From the IMG/VR virus record IMGVR_UViG_3300036829_000217, positions 1 through 22,947 of that record: DNA of 22,947 nucleotides, one strand, 5' to 3'. Below the pieces are notes generated by a model, which was not told where the DNA came from, made no database searches, and was given only the letters and a program-made list of their open reading frames with translations. Position 1 is the first letter of the stretch; the number at the start of each line of letters is the position of its first letter. Origin of the DNA: a virus. The position numbers and the translations under genes were made by a program. Below, in pieces: positions 1 through 7,990 of this stretch.

Positions 1-342
1 CGGCGTCCCCTGGCGAGCAGGTGGGAACGTCACGTTTCCTGCATCCAAATCGAGTCGAGCAACAACTAGATCAAACCGCTCCGATGGGGATGTGTTGACG
101 CCGATTGTTACTCGCTCAATCGTGTCGGAGCTGAACCAGATACCACGGATGTGGCCCGAGCCTGGCGCGACTTTCACCTGACGACCGTCTTCATCTGAGT
201 AGACCCTCAGCGATGCTGGCAGACCCGAACCGTCGACCCCACGATCGATGACTCCGTTGGGCACAGCGGCGTTCCACAGTTCAGCCCAGCCGGTAGCACT
301 GAGATCGGCACCTCCTACGAAGGGTGCGGCAGTAATGGTCAT
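1..342 (-). CDS. Minor tail protein, N-terminal part (cut by window edge)
   Basis: An open frame starts with ATG at 342 and runs off the left edge without a stop; 114 residues are visible. Its start overlaps the stop of the upstream Gp37-like gene in an ATGA, as with most genes of this cluster. The protein begins MTITAAPFVGGADLSA and continues with a region containing DEDGRQVKVAPGSGHIRGIW and later RFDLVVARLDL. From memory this layout (a short N-terminal tag, a segment on construct position or value, then a sentence-like VARLD strand) is common in actinophage minor tail or upper-baseplate proteins encoded just after the tail hub. The position at the end of the tail module agrees. The exact role (receptor binding, baseplate or fibre anchor) cannot be decided because the C-terminus is missing. 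Confidence 0.7.
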   Translation of the reverse strand, partial: MTITAAPFVGGADLSATGWAELWNAAVPNGVIDRGVDGSGLPASLRVYSDEDGRQVKVAPGSGHIRGIWFSSDTIERVTIGVNTSPSERFDLVVARLDLDAGNVTFPPARQGTP

Positions 343-1436
343 CAAATGCTCCGTTCAAGAATAGCAACTCGCTGCGATAGCGAGCGCACTAGAGGGATTA
401 AGCGCGGCACCGTGGGGTTGCTACCGCCCGCGGTCGTGAGCACGGGCTTGATGTCCACCAGGCTGTTTGGCGATGCCGTGTAGTGGACCTCGCTAACCCG
501 AGCCGTCAGCGCCTCGCCATCGACATAGACGGTGACGAGATCGCCAAGGTTGTAGTGCACACCCAGCTGCCACGAGGTAGTCGCTACCGGCGTCGTAGAA
601 ACCGCGATGCGAGACTTCGCCTTGTCCAACGCCACTGTGCCGGCTTGGCTCAGGCTGGCTACGTCACTGCTATCAGTCTTAACCAAGGGCGGGCCCTCAA
701 TGCGGCCCCACACAGCTTCCAGCTCTTGGTCGATTACCTCAGTAGTTACTCCGCTCGCTCCACGAACTGTTAGCCGGGTGGCCGTAGGCGCGCCCACTTC
801 ACTTTGGTAACCAGCGAGTGTGCCCAGATCGACGTCGAATGCGCCTGCAGACGTTCGATCTGTACCTCCGTACGTCTCAAAGATCAGTTGCCCACTGTCG
901 AGCGGATTGGCGATACCAAACGCCACATCACTGAATGCAAGCGCCGCCGCCGTCTGACATAGATCAAACACGCTCTCATCGTTGGCTCGAACAGTCGAAG
1001 TCGGCCCACGGCCGAGATCGGTTCCCATCGTTACCCTTGGCACCGCCCGTGCGCCCGCGTCAGGACCAACGTGCGCGCCGGCGAACCCATGGAGCAACGA
1101 CTCAATTGGTCCAGTCCTGGTCTCACCTGCCGGTACACGACGGCGCTGCAGCCAGACGCCGTCCTCGTAGCCGCTGGGCACTCCTTCGTCGGTGCGCCCC
1201 TGCTCGGTTTCGATGTAGGTGCGTTGACGAGTCGACTTCGGTCCAGCGATCAGTTGCGCATCGTCGAGCAGGATGCTGACGCCTGCACCCGGCTCCCAGT
1301 CGCCATATTGACCGGGAAGACCAACCTTCCACGATGACAGCCCTTGCCAAAGTTGGATGACCTCGAGGCTCGTCCAATCATCAATCTGGCCTACACGCCT
1401 CAACGCTGGGCTTCGAAGATAGACCCCGATGTTCAT
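342..1436 (-). CDS. ReqiPepy6 Gp37-like tail hub/baseplate protein
   Basis: This 364-residue protein is encoded directly after the distal tail protein, where siphophages encode the tail hub (Tal-like) protein. The start is the ATG at 1436, which overlaps the previous stop in an ATGA; a longer in-frame opening upstream to 1724 lies wholly antisense-free but inside the distal tail gene in another frame and is not credible. The N-terminus MNIGVYLRSPALRRVGQID and the following ILLDDAQLIAGP and later VTVYVDGEALTARVSEVHYT segments resemble the Siphovirus ReqiPepy6 Gp37-like family, recognised from memory. Members are thought to sit at the tail tip and join the tube to host-binding parts. No peptidase or lysin motif is visible. 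Family assignment is fairly confident; the structural role is inferred from synteny. Confidence 0.8.
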   Translation of the reverse strand: MNIGVYLRSPALRRVGQIDDWTSLEVIQLWQGLSSWKVGLPGQYGDWEPGAGVSILLDDAQLIAGPKSTRQRTYIETEQGRTDEGVPSGYEDGVWLQRRRVPAGETRTGPIESLLHGFAGAHVGPDAGARAVPRVTMGTDLGRGPTSTVRANDESVFDLCQTAAALAFSDVAFGIANPLDSGQLIFETYGGTDRTSAGAFDVDLGTLAGYQSEVGAPTATRLTVRGASGVTTEVIDQELEAVWGRIEGPPLVKTDSSDVASLSQAGTVALDKAKSRIAVSTTPVATTSWQLGVHYNLGDLVTVYVDGEALTARVSEVHYTASPNSLVDIKPVLTTAGGSNPTVPRLIPLVRSLSQRVAILERSI

Positions 1437-2362
1437 ACGCCGTTGAACCGCTGGAAGTACTGAACACCAATGGCACAGTTGGCGTCGGGATCGGTAGCTG
1501 TGAAGGCGATAGTCGATTCCCCTGATGGGATAGGGAAGAGCGTGCCACGAAGATCCGGGAAACGGTCTTGGCCGAGCCGGGTCACAACCGTCTTTGCTCC
1601 AGGGCGGGTATCGATCAGGAGACCATCGTTGACGCCGACAACACCCGCGACCGAGAACGATGCGATCCCATTGAGGATTACTCGCACATCGGTGGCAGCT
1701 CCGGCGATTTCCCACACTGGCCATGCTTCTACGTCGCCGTCGTTGATCTCAGTCCACTGAGCGGCTCCACTGCTGCCTGACATACGGAAGGGCAAGCGCA
1801 GAGGCAGCGTGTGAAACGTGCTGATCCCAATCCGATGGCGGTCCTCCGACACCTCCGTGTCTTCCCAGAACGGATCGAAGGCTCGGAAGTTCAGCGCTAC
1901 CTTGGCTTCGTACTCCTCGCCGTCGGTCGCCGGATCGGCAGCGAACCCGGACTCGTAGATGCAGTTGATGCGCCGGGTCAGCCCATCGCTGGTCTCGACC
2001 GTAAGGAAGCCCAAGCCCCGAAAGGGGCTCAGGCGTGCGGCGATGCCCCGCAGCTTTGCCCGCAGCATAGTCACGTCGTCAGCAACGAACAGTTCGGTGA
2101 CTGTGACGAGACCAGGGGTTGCGCGCACACCCCGGAAGTAAGCGCCGTTGCCACCTGGCGCCAAGTCACTGAATAGCTGGATGGACGGCATGAACCGCCC
2201 GTCGATGCCTTGCTTGTATTGATCATCGATGATCGTCGTTAGGTCCGTCTCATTGTCCGCCGTCGTGTACCAGACGCGCTCGACGGCTGAACCGTAGAGC
2301 GGTCCTTCGTCCCACGTGTCCGAGGTCGGGCTGTGATCGGCGATCGGGCCGGTGATAGTCAT
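1433..2362 (-). CDS. Distal tail protein (Dit, Sipho_tail family)
   Basis: This 309-residue protein follows the tape measure gene, with an ATGA overlap at its start, and ends in an ATGA overlap with the Gp37-like gene. The order tape measure, Dit, hub is the usual siphophage one. The sequence has the family's look: an N-terminal half with a probable split-barrel fold, then RAFDPFWED at about residues 160-168, which corresponds to the conserved DPYW-type motif before the C-terminal galectin-like domain. Dit forms a hexameric ring that connects the last tail-tube ring to the hub. Length is normal for the family. No truncation or frameshift is seen. Confidence 0.82.
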   Translation of the reverse strand: MTITGPIADHSPTSDTWDEGPLYGSAVERVWYTTADNETDLTTIIDDQYKQGIDGRFMPSIQLFSDLAPGGNGAYFRGVRATPGLVTVTELFVADDVTMLRAKLRGIAARLSPFRGLGFLTVETSDGLTRRINCIYESGFAADPATDGEEYEAKVALNFRAFDPFWEDTEVSEDRHRIGISTFHTLPLRLPFRMSGSSGAAQWTEINDGDVEAWPVWEIAGAATDVRVILNGIASFSVAGVVGVNDGLLIDTRPGAKTVVTRLGQDRFPDLRGTLFPIPSGESTIAFTATDPDANCAIGVQYFQRFNGV

Positions 2363-5300
2363 CCGTAGACCAGCTCCAGATTCCGCAGCTGCTGCACAGC
2401 CTCGCGGCCAACCTGCTCAGGGGTGTATGGCACCACAGGTAGATGGATGTTGTAACTGTTGCCCACACCGCCGTCGGGACCACTGGCCGCTGCGGTTCTC
2501 GCGAGGCCAGGCCGCACCGACGCGACGTTCGTTGTAAGCCCTTCGACACCGAAGCTCGTAGCTACGTGGTCACCCATGCTCGCCATCGCGTTCGCGAGCC
2601 CACTTCGGCTATCGCGTACGCCAGCGATGAACCCCTGGACGGTGCTCTGGCCGAAGCTATGGAAGATCTTTGAGGGTGAACTGATACCAAGCGCTTTCTT
2701 GAACGGCTCTTTGATCCAACCCGGCACGATGTCAAGGAAGAACTTGCCGATGTTTCTTAACAGGGATCCAGCACCATCAATAAGGCCCTGAATGATGCTT
2801 TTACCGGCATTGAAGAGCCAACCGGCGGCGGCGCTGAACACTGAGACAACGGTGTTCCAGATCCCCTTGAATACGTCGACGACCAGGGTTGCCCCAGCTT
2901 TCACGATTTCCCACAGCACCTTAAGTGCGCCACGGACGATCCCGAAAGCGATATCCCACACTCCGCTTAGGACGCCGAGTAGAGCATTCCATGCTGCGCC
3001 CCAATCACCGTTGATGATGGCGAGTGCAAACCGAATGATGTTCATCACGACTTCGAGCGCCCCATTGATGACCTCTTTCACCGTTCCCCAGATGGCTTGA
3101 ACGATGCCCAGGATGTTCGATCCGAAGAGGTTCCATAGACCGGTGACTATGTCGAGCGCCGTCCCCACAATCAGCCCGATAACCGTCATCACGTTGCCGA
3201 TCGCCTGTTGTACCTGGGGCATGATCTCAACCACGAAGGCACCGATCTCGGCGAACTTGCTTAGGAAGAAACTGGCGAAATCCCCTAGCCCCGGAAGAAC
3301 AGTGGTCTGTAGAAAATTGACGAAATTCCCAGCAGCTGCAGCGACTTTGTCGAACGGATTGGCGCTATCGACGTTCTTTCCGCCGACCGCATCCATGAAC
3401 GAACCGCCGACGTTGGACGTCTTCGCTGTCTGCACGACCGACCGCACTCCGCCGCGGACTCTGTCGAGCGTGGTGAACAATGCCGACTGATGGGCCTGGT
3501 CAAGCCCAAGAGCGTCGCCGAGGTTGGTTACGGCTGCCCCGGTATGACCGGTAAACGCCTGTGCAATTCCGCTCAGTCCTTCTATGACTCGGCTCTTAAC
3601 TCCGCTAACAGCACCCACAACAGCAATCTGTTCCTGCGGGCCGAGGCCAAGCTGATGAAGGAGTCCTAAAAACTTGCCCGTGAAGCCGACTCCACTCCCG
3701 ATATCAGCTATCGCGGCCTGAATTCGGTTTTTTACTGGTGCCATCGCGCTGTCCACGCCCATCGGAGTGAGGCCCATTGTCGCCAGCAGGTTGGCGGAAC
3801 CGGAACGAAAATCTCCCTGAAAAAGCTGCCCGATACCGACTCGGAGGTGCTCAAGCGCGCCGCCGTTGCTGGTGACCTGGTCCAGCTCTCGACCAATTCC
3901 GGAAATCGCCCTGTGTGCGCGCTGCCCGAGCTGCTCGAACAAGCTCAGGTCCCGTTGGCCAGTCTGGATTGCCGTACCGCCCGGTGACCGCCAACCGCGT
4001 TCGAACTCATTGCGGGCCGACCTGATGGAACGAGCGACACCTTCAAGGCTGCGAACAACCGACGCAGCCGTTCGAGACGCGAAGGCCGCCATACTCGCGA
4101 GAGCCTGATTGAACACCTTGCCTAGGCCATCAAAAAGCCCAAGCTGCGCACCGAGCGCAACCGCTCCGGCGGTGAGAAGCGCGAGGATAGCTATCACGGG
4201 AGTTGACAGGGGAACGAGCGGTCCGAGCACCGTGATGACGCCCTTAAGACCCACGCTAAGCCCCGACAGACCTGAGAGCAGTGGGCCAAGGACCAGTGAG
4301 AAGCCGAGAAACTGAAAGAGGACGTTCTTCATGGACGCCGGCAGCGAATTGATCGCATCGAGCAAACCGACTATTGCCTTGGCGACAATGGGCACGCTGC
4401 TAGCCATGTTCGACGAGATCTGATTGAAGGCAGAGAGGATCGTGACAAGATCGCGTTGGCCTTTTGCGGAGGCCGACACAGCCGCGAATTGCTTTGTGAT
4501 CTTTTCGAGATTGGCGAGGAACTGGCCCGCATCGGCCGCTTTGAAGATGTTGAGGAGGACCCTGGTGAGGTTGATTCCGATCCGGTACAGCGACGCCATA
4601 ACGTCGCCGCCCTTTTGCAGCGCCGCTGCCATGCGTCGAGCTCCACGCTCACTACTAAGGAAAGCTCCTGCTGTGGCTAGTGAGCTACTCGCAAACTCCG
4701 TGAAGCGCAGAACAGTCGGCACACCAACTGCTGCCAAGTTGGCGAGTCCGGTGACCAAAGGTGCGACCGCTGTCGACAGCTGAGTTGTGGCAATGCGCGT
4801 ACCGTCGAAGACTGCTCGTACTGCTCCCTGAAACAGTGGAGTGCCAGCTGCCCTAATCGCCTCCCGCGCTGCAGCGTTGGTGGCTCCTGCTACGCCAAGC
4901 ATCCCGGTTTGCAGAGTCGGTAGAGAAACCGTCGCCAGTCCGTGTACATCTGCTGCCAGGTGACCAAAGAGACTGTCTTGGACCTTCTTGCGGAGGTCTG
5001 CGAGACCGACATTGATCCGCTGGGACTCAAGCACGAACTCTCGAGCTGCGGGGGATAGCTGCAGCATCGCCTCTTGCAGCTTTTTGGCATCACCTCGGGC
5101 TACCGCTTTGAAAGCATCGCCAACGCCCTGAACACCGAATGCGACGGTGCCCAACGACGCACTCACCACACCAGCTGTGGCCGGAATCGCGCCAAGAACC
5201 CCTACGGCGGGCGCTAGAGCAGCGGTGAGGTTGACCGCCTGCTGGCCAAGGACGACCAGACCGGTACCGATACCGACCCTTGTCAGCCCCGACCCGAGCG

Positions 5301-5391
5301 TGCTCAGACGCCGTTCTGTGGCGTCCAGAGCGCGATCAAGCTGAGCGGTATCAATTCGCAGCCGGGCGACAAGGTCGGGGAGGTTCGCCAC
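2359..5391 (-). CDS. Tape measure protein
   Basis: This 1010-residue protein is the longest in the window and lies right after the tail chaperone frames, as tape measure genes do. The start is a GTG at 5391, giving MANLPDLVARLRIDTAQLD, a typical tape measure N-terminus. It is Ala/Gly/Leu-rich and helical, with a long hydrophobic stretch at about residues 356-420 and further hydrophobic segments in the last third. Near residues 891-910 it has GWIKEPFKKALGISSPSKIF, a motif often seen near the C-terminus of tape measure proteins. It sets tail length and is thought to help DNA pass the membrane. At roughly 1.5 angstrom per residue (known relation) a tail of about 150 nm is expected. No peptidoglycan hydrolase domain is obvious. 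Confidence 0.93.
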   Translation of the reverse strand: MANLPDLVARLRIDTAQLDRALDATERRLSTLGSGLTRVGIGTGLVVLGQQAVNLTAALAPAVGVLGAIPATAGVVSASLGTVAFGVQGVGDAFKAVARGDAKKLQEAMLQLSPAAREFVLESQRINVGLADLRKKVQDSLFGHLAADVHGLATVSLPTLQTGMLGVAGATNAAAREAIRAAGTPLFQGAVRAVFDGTRIATTQLSTAVAPLVTGLANLAAVGVPTVLRFTEFASSSLATAGAFLSSERGARRMAAALQKGGDVMASLYRIGINLTRVLLNIFKAADAGQFLANLEKITKQFAAVSASAKGQRDLVTILSAFNQISSNMASSVPIVAKAIVGLLDAINSLPASMKNVLFQFLGFSLVLGPLLSGLSGLSVGLKGVITVLGPLVPLSTPVIAILALLTAGAVALGAQLGLFDGLGKVFNQALASMAAFASRTAASVVRSLEGVARSIRSARNEFERGWRSPGGTAIQTGQRDLSLFEQLGQRAHRAISGIGRELDQVTSNGGALEHLRVGIGQLFQGDFRSGSANLLATMGLTPMGVDSAMAPVKNRIQAAIADIGSGVGFTGKFLGLLHQLGLGPQEQIAVVGAVSGVKSRVIEGLSGIAQAFTGHTGAAVTNLGDALGLDQAHQSALFTTLDRVRGGVRSVVQTAKTSNVGGSFMDAVGGKNVDSANPFDKVAAAAGNFVNFLQTTVLPGLGDFASFFLSKFAEIGAFVVEIMPQVQQAIGNVMTVIGLIVGTALDIVTGLWNLFGSNILGIVQAIWGTVKEVINGALEVVMNIIRFALAIINGDWGAAWNALLGVLSGVWDIAFGIVRGALKVLWEIVKAGATLVVDVFKGIWNTVVSVFSAAAGWLFNAGKSIIQGLIDGAGSLLRNIGKFFLDIVPGWIKEPFKKALGISSPSKIFHSFGQSTVQGFIAGVRDSRSGLANAMASMGDHVATSFGVEGLTTNVASVRPGLARTAAASGPDGGVGNSYNIHLPVVPYTPEQVGREAVQQLRNLELVYG

Positions 5392-5394
5392 CGA

Positions 5395-5583
5395 CTATTT
5401 GCCGCCCATGGCCTGAGCCAAGCCGCGAAGGCCCTGCGACCCCCCGTTCTTCGAAGCGTCCGGATCATTGAACTTGTTATGTGCTTGGATGAGGAGGTCG
5501 AGTTGAGCTGGGGTCATACGCCAGAACTCGTCGTCCCTTCGGCCAAGGACGACGGTTGCGAGGTAGTAGTTGTCTCGCCAGGG
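5395..5583 (-). CDS. Tail assembly chaperone, downstream frame (gpT-like, made by -1 frameshift)
   Basis: A 62-residue open stretch lies in the -1 frame relative to the upstream chaperone gene and ends with TAG at 5395-5397, four bases before the tape measure start. It reads PWRDNYYLATVVLGRRDDEF and then WRMTPAQLDLLI, which looks like the T part of actinophage tail chaperones. The coding-like sequence extends upstream of the only ATG in this frame (the ATG of MTPAQ at 5517, which overlaps the upstream stop), so a frameshift product is more likely than independent initiation. One candidate slip site is A TCC CCT at 5580-5586, where the Pro codon can re-pair as CCC. The slip could also lie further upstream, since the -1 frame stays open there. 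The G-T fusion chaperones the tape measure protein during tube assembly. Confidence 0.68.
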   Translation of the reverse strand, partial: PWRDNYYLATVVLGRRDDEFWRMTPAQLDLLIQAHNKFNDPDASKNGGSQGLRGLAQAMGGK

Positions 5584-6011
5584 GATCCGTTCATTGCGCG
5601 CGGCACGACGCTGAGCTGCTTGCGAAGCTCCTCTTCGACGTCGATTTTCTCGGCTTCGGCCCGAGCCGCTTTGACCGCTTCTCGGGCCAGCTTGGGGAGC
5701 GCAACAGAGAGAGCTTCGAGCAACTGGGTATTCAGCTCATCGATGTCTGAACCGTCGAGCAGAGTTTCGATCTCTTCCTCGGCTAACTGCTGCTCCCAGG
5801 TCCCTGACCATACGGCTACGACGTGTGCCTCGTAATAGCGCGGTCCTGATGGAGTGATGAGCGACTGGACGAGCTCGATAACAGACGGGAATTTCGTTTC
5901 GATGCGGCGCATACCGCCAAAGCCGTAGTGCAGCTGCAGCCTGCGGCCGTTCGCGAGCGGGAGTTCCGTTCCGTTGCCATAGGCCAGCCGGTCGGCGTCA
6001 GTAATGGTCAT
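5514..6011 (-). CDS. Tail assembly chaperone, upstream frame (gpG-like)
   Basis: This 165-residue protein lies between the major tail protein and the tape measure gene, the canonical place of the G/GT chaperone pair. The start at 6011 has an AAGGA ribosome-binding site a few bases upstream. The body is mixed and acidic (YGFGGMRRIETKFPSVIELV, then EEEIETLLDGSDIDELN), with a charged helical region KAARAEAEKIDVEEELRK. The last part, about 20-25 residues rich in Thr and Ser (TTTTSQPSSLAEGTTSSGV), looks like the non-shifted tail left after the ribosome passes the frameshift site. The product binds the tape measure protein and recruits tube subunits; it is not part of the mature virion in known systems. 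Confidence 0.8.
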   Translation of the reverse strand: MTITDADRLAYGNGTELPLANGRRLQLHYGFGGMRRIETKFPSVIELVQSLITPSGPRYYEAHVVAVWSGTWEQQLAEEEIETLLDGSDIDELNTQLLEALSVALPKLAREAVKAARAEAEKIDVEEELRKQLSVVPRAMNGSPGETTTTSQPSSLAEGTTSSGV

Positions 6012-6079
6012 GTTGTCCTTCCGTGGATTCCCAGGGGTTTCCTGGTGTTCCTGATGTCCCTCTTGTGGAGGTCGGTACA

Positions 6080-6093
6080 GCCGGCGAACCGGC
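6080..6093 (-). terminator. Short hairpin with UUCG loop after major tail gene
   Basis: Six bases after the major tail protein stop codon the minus-strand transcript would read GCCGG TTCG CCGGC, a perfect 5-bp GC stem around a TTCG tetraloop. There is no clear U-run after it, so full termination is uncertain. It may be a weak terminator or an mRNA 3' end stabiliser that favours major tail protein over the chaperones. Confidence 0.35.
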
Positions 6094-6099
6094 GGTCAA

Positions 6100-6657
6100 C
6101 TACGAAATCGCGACGGCTGTCTCGTTGATGTCGATAAAGCCGTAGTTGTCATCGCTGTCTCGCGCAACCGCTCCGAGTTCGTAGCTAAACGTCTTGAAAT
6201 CCTCGCCACCGAAACCGAACGGGATGACATTGTTCAACGATGCCTTGTAGAGCGACAGGTGCACATCAGCCCCGGACAAGCTCACCGTCGTGCACTGAGC
6301 TTCCATCTGTACATAAGGGGGCACATTGGCCTTGCCAAAAACGAACCTGGCCTTCTCCGTCGTGCCGGTTCCCGAATCAACGACCGTGCCGCCCTCAAGC
6401 AACGCCTTGACATCAAGGTCCAGAACGGTGTTCTCGATGGTGCACTTCATGCCCGTGATAATCAATCGTTGGGAGCGCACAACCCCGTCACCGCGACGCT
6501 TCTTGACATCTACTTCGCCTTCGACCTGGACATTCGTCACGTCAGGCACGTCAACCCACGAGCTATAGCTCGCAGTGCCGCCGGCTGGGTCCGTCAGGAG
6601 CTTGCGGATCTTGCAGTCGTTGACATCGAGCAGCTCAGAGAAGTGCTGAACGGGCAT
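6100..6657 (-). CDS. Major tail (tube) protein
   Basis: This 185-residue protein starts immediately after the stop of the preceding small gene (TAG then ATG) and precedes the chaperone pair, which is the standard position of the tail tube gene. It is rich in predicted beta strands: VDVPDVTNVQVEGEVDVKKR, then RLIITGMKCTIENTVLD, and a C-terminal FSYELGAVARDSDDNYGFID. This fits the single-domain tube fold of siphophages. Length agrees with small major tail proteins lacking an Ig-like C-terminal domain. A stable hairpin follows the stop codon, consistent with a highly expressed message. Confidence 0.85.
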   Translation of the reverse strand: MPVQHFSELLDVNDCKIRKLLTDPAGGTASYSSWVDVPDVTNVQVEGEVDVKKRRGDGVVRSQRLIITGMKCTIENTVLDLDVKALLEGGTVVDSGTGTTEKARFVFGKANVPPYVQMEAQCTTVSLSGADVHLSLYKASLNNVIPFGFGGEDFKTFSYELGAVARDSDDNYGFIDINETAVAIS

Positions 6658-6870
6658 CTAGTTACCATCCTTGGTAGCGCCGGGCTTCGGCGTTGCTTCC
6701 TTGCTCTCCTTTGCGCCTTCGACGCTTCGGAGGAATAGTGCGAGGTCGGACCGCTTCAGCTTCACGACGTGGTCGACGACCTTGTAGGCGCGAGGTTTCT
6801 CCCCGCCTACGGCGATTCGGATTTCCCCATCTGTTTGGGGCACGTTCACTTCAACTTCGTTGGCAGCCAT
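6658..6870 (-). CDS. Small tail-module protein of unknown function
   Basis: The ATG at 6870 is preferred because an AGGAGG site sits 7 bases upstream of it. A longer in-frame opening (to 6888) would contain that site inside the coding region. The product has 70 residues: an N-terminal beta-like part (VEVNVPQTDGEIRIAVGG), a central KVVDHVVKLKRSDLALFLRS, and a charged Lys/Glu tail. It lies between the tail terminator candidate and the major tail protein, and its stop touches the start of the latter. Small proteins here are frequent in actinophages but I do not recognise a function. Confidence 0.7.
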   Translation of the reverse strand: MAANEVEVNVPQTDGEIRIAVGGEKPRAYKVVDHVVKLKRSDLALFLRSVEGAKESKEATPKPGATKDGN

Positions 6871-6918
6871 CCATGGCCCTCCTGGCATTGCAGCTTATTG
6901 CGGAAACCCGTGGACCGC

Positions 6919-7350
6919 TTAGATCTTCCGGTAGAGATTCACCGTCACGTTGTTACGGACGATCACTGGATTCGAGTCCAGTACTTCGGTGCGGTTAGGA
7001 CCGCTGAACAATGCAGTCATGAAGACGTACTGAGGAGCGGTCGTCGGCCGGGCCCCATCGAGAGCTTGCACGAGATCTGCCGTACGCGACGGCACCTCAT
7101 CCGTGGCTTCTTCATAGAGGTCCAGCTGCACCTGCTCGACCGCTCGACGGCGGCGGCCATTCCCGGAACGAAGGGGGACGGTGGCGATACGGTCGTTGAT
7201 GACGATGTATGGACAGCGCTGCGGCGTGCCATCGGCCTTGTTAATAGGTGCGTGCTTCTGAAAGATCGGGACGCCGAGGTTCTGAGTCTCAAGGAACGCC
7301 TTCATCGCAGCAGCTTGAGTTGCGCTCAATGCCCGATCCTTGGGTTCCAC
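6919..7350 (-). CDS. Tail terminator/completion protein candidate
   Basis: The gene encodes up to 143 residues and lies between the HK97-gp10-like gene and the tail tube gene, where the tail terminator (lambda gpU-like or DUF3168-like) is expected. The sequence has a small alpha/beta pattern, including PYIVINDRIATVPLRSGNG, a strand VEQVQLDLYEEA, the helix SRTADLVQALDGA, and a final VRNNVTVNLYRKI, which fits this fold. The start is uncertain. The GTG at 7350 overlaps the previous gene by 25 bases. A TTG at 7329 would overlap the previous stop by four bases (TTGA) and has an AAGGA site 7 bases upstream, so it may be the true start (136 residues). Confidence 0.7.
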   Translation of the reverse strand: MEPKDRALSATQAAAMKAFLETQNLGVPIFQKHAPINKADGTPQRCPYIVINDRIATVPLRSGNGRRRRAVEQVQLDLYEEATDEVPSRTADLVQALDGARPTTAPQYVFMTALFSGPNRTEVLDSNPVIVRNNVTVNLYRKI

Positions 7351-7682
7351 CCGAGAACGGACTCAAGCAGCGCTGGGCGCATGAAGGGCTGAGGGTTCAT
7401 GTAACGGGTGCCAAACTCAACGAAGGCGGCGTACTTCACGCGCGTGCCGACATCAACGAACGACCCGTTGCCGTCAGTACCCTTGCCCTGGATGGCGATA
7501 CTGCTGCGGAGACGACCCGTGTCGACCGGCGCGTAAACCTTCGCGCGGTTTGCTACGTCATGACCGAGCTTCTCGATCTCATGAGCGCTTTCCAGCTTCA
7601 TGTCCTTTACGGCCGCTCGCAAGGCGGCGCGAAAGGCTCGATCGTCGAGCTCGAAGTCGGCGTTGCGCGCCTGACCCGCCAC
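7326..7682 (-). CDS. HK97 gp10-like head-tail protein
   Basis: This 118-residue protein has the signature of the HK97 gp10 family: an N-terminal helical part, then KVYAPVDTGRLRSSI at about residues 48-62, FVEFGT at 87-92 and PFMRPAL at 99-105. The family is encoded between the connector genes and the tail tube gene and acts at the head-tail junction or in tail completion. The start is GTG at 7682, overlapping the previous TAG by one base (TAGTG). Length is typical of the family. Confidence 0.9.
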   Translation of the reverse strand: MAGQARNADFELDDRAFRAALRAAVKDMKLESAHEIEKLGHDVANRAKVYAPVDTGRLRSSIAIQGKGTDGNGSFVDVGTRVKYAAFVEFGTRYMNPQPFMRPALLESVLGWNPRIGH

Positions 7683-7990
7683 TAGTCGAGCCTCCGCAGG
7701 AAGACGCGCTGGTGTGTGACTAGGGGACGGATCATCATGACCACCCAGTCACTCCCGCGAAGACCTTCGAGATGGTCACCCAGCCGCGCCGGGAACGCCC
7801 CCGCGCACACGGCATCGACGACTTGACCCGCTCGAGCGGCGATGTCAAGGTCGCGGCTGCTCGGGCTGCCCCACGTCCCCCGGTACGACCCAACTGTCGT
7901 GAGATCCGCGCGTGGACTGCCTTCGTCGTCCACGCCTCCATGTGGTCGCTTGAGCATGAAGGGATCTCGGGAGAGAAGGGTGCCGAGCAC
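7682..7990 (-). CDS. Head closure (stopper) protein candidate
   Basis: This 102-residue protein is encoded between the gp6-like connector and the gp10-like protein, the usual place of the head-tail stopper (SPP1 gp16 or HK97 gp7 type). The start is GTG at 7990, overlapping the upstream TAG by one base. The sequence starts MLGTLLSRDPFMLKRP and includes VVDAVCAGAFPARLGDHLEG, then SDWVVMMIRPLVTHQRVFLR. These are compatible with a small beta-barrel adaptor, but no family motif is decisive. The assignment rests mainly on synteny. Confidence 0.65.
   Translation of the reverse strand: MLGTLLSRDPFMLKRPHGGVDDEGSPRADLTTVGSYRGTWGSPSSRDLDIAARAGQVVDAVCAGAFPARLGDHLEGLRGSDWVVMMIRPLVTHQRVFLRRLD

Noticed and set aside
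1437-1724. In-frame N-terminal extension of the Gp37-like gene up to 1724
   Set aside because: It lies fully inside the distal tail gene in another frame, is Arg/Cys/Trp-rich without family likeness, and the ATG at 1436 overlaps the previous stop as elsewhere in the operon.
2443-5344. Many rightward openings of 60-130 codons antisense to the tape measure gene
   Set aside because: They are antisense frames of a long GC-rich, Ala/Gly/Leu-rich gene; none has a ribosome-binding site or recognisable protein.
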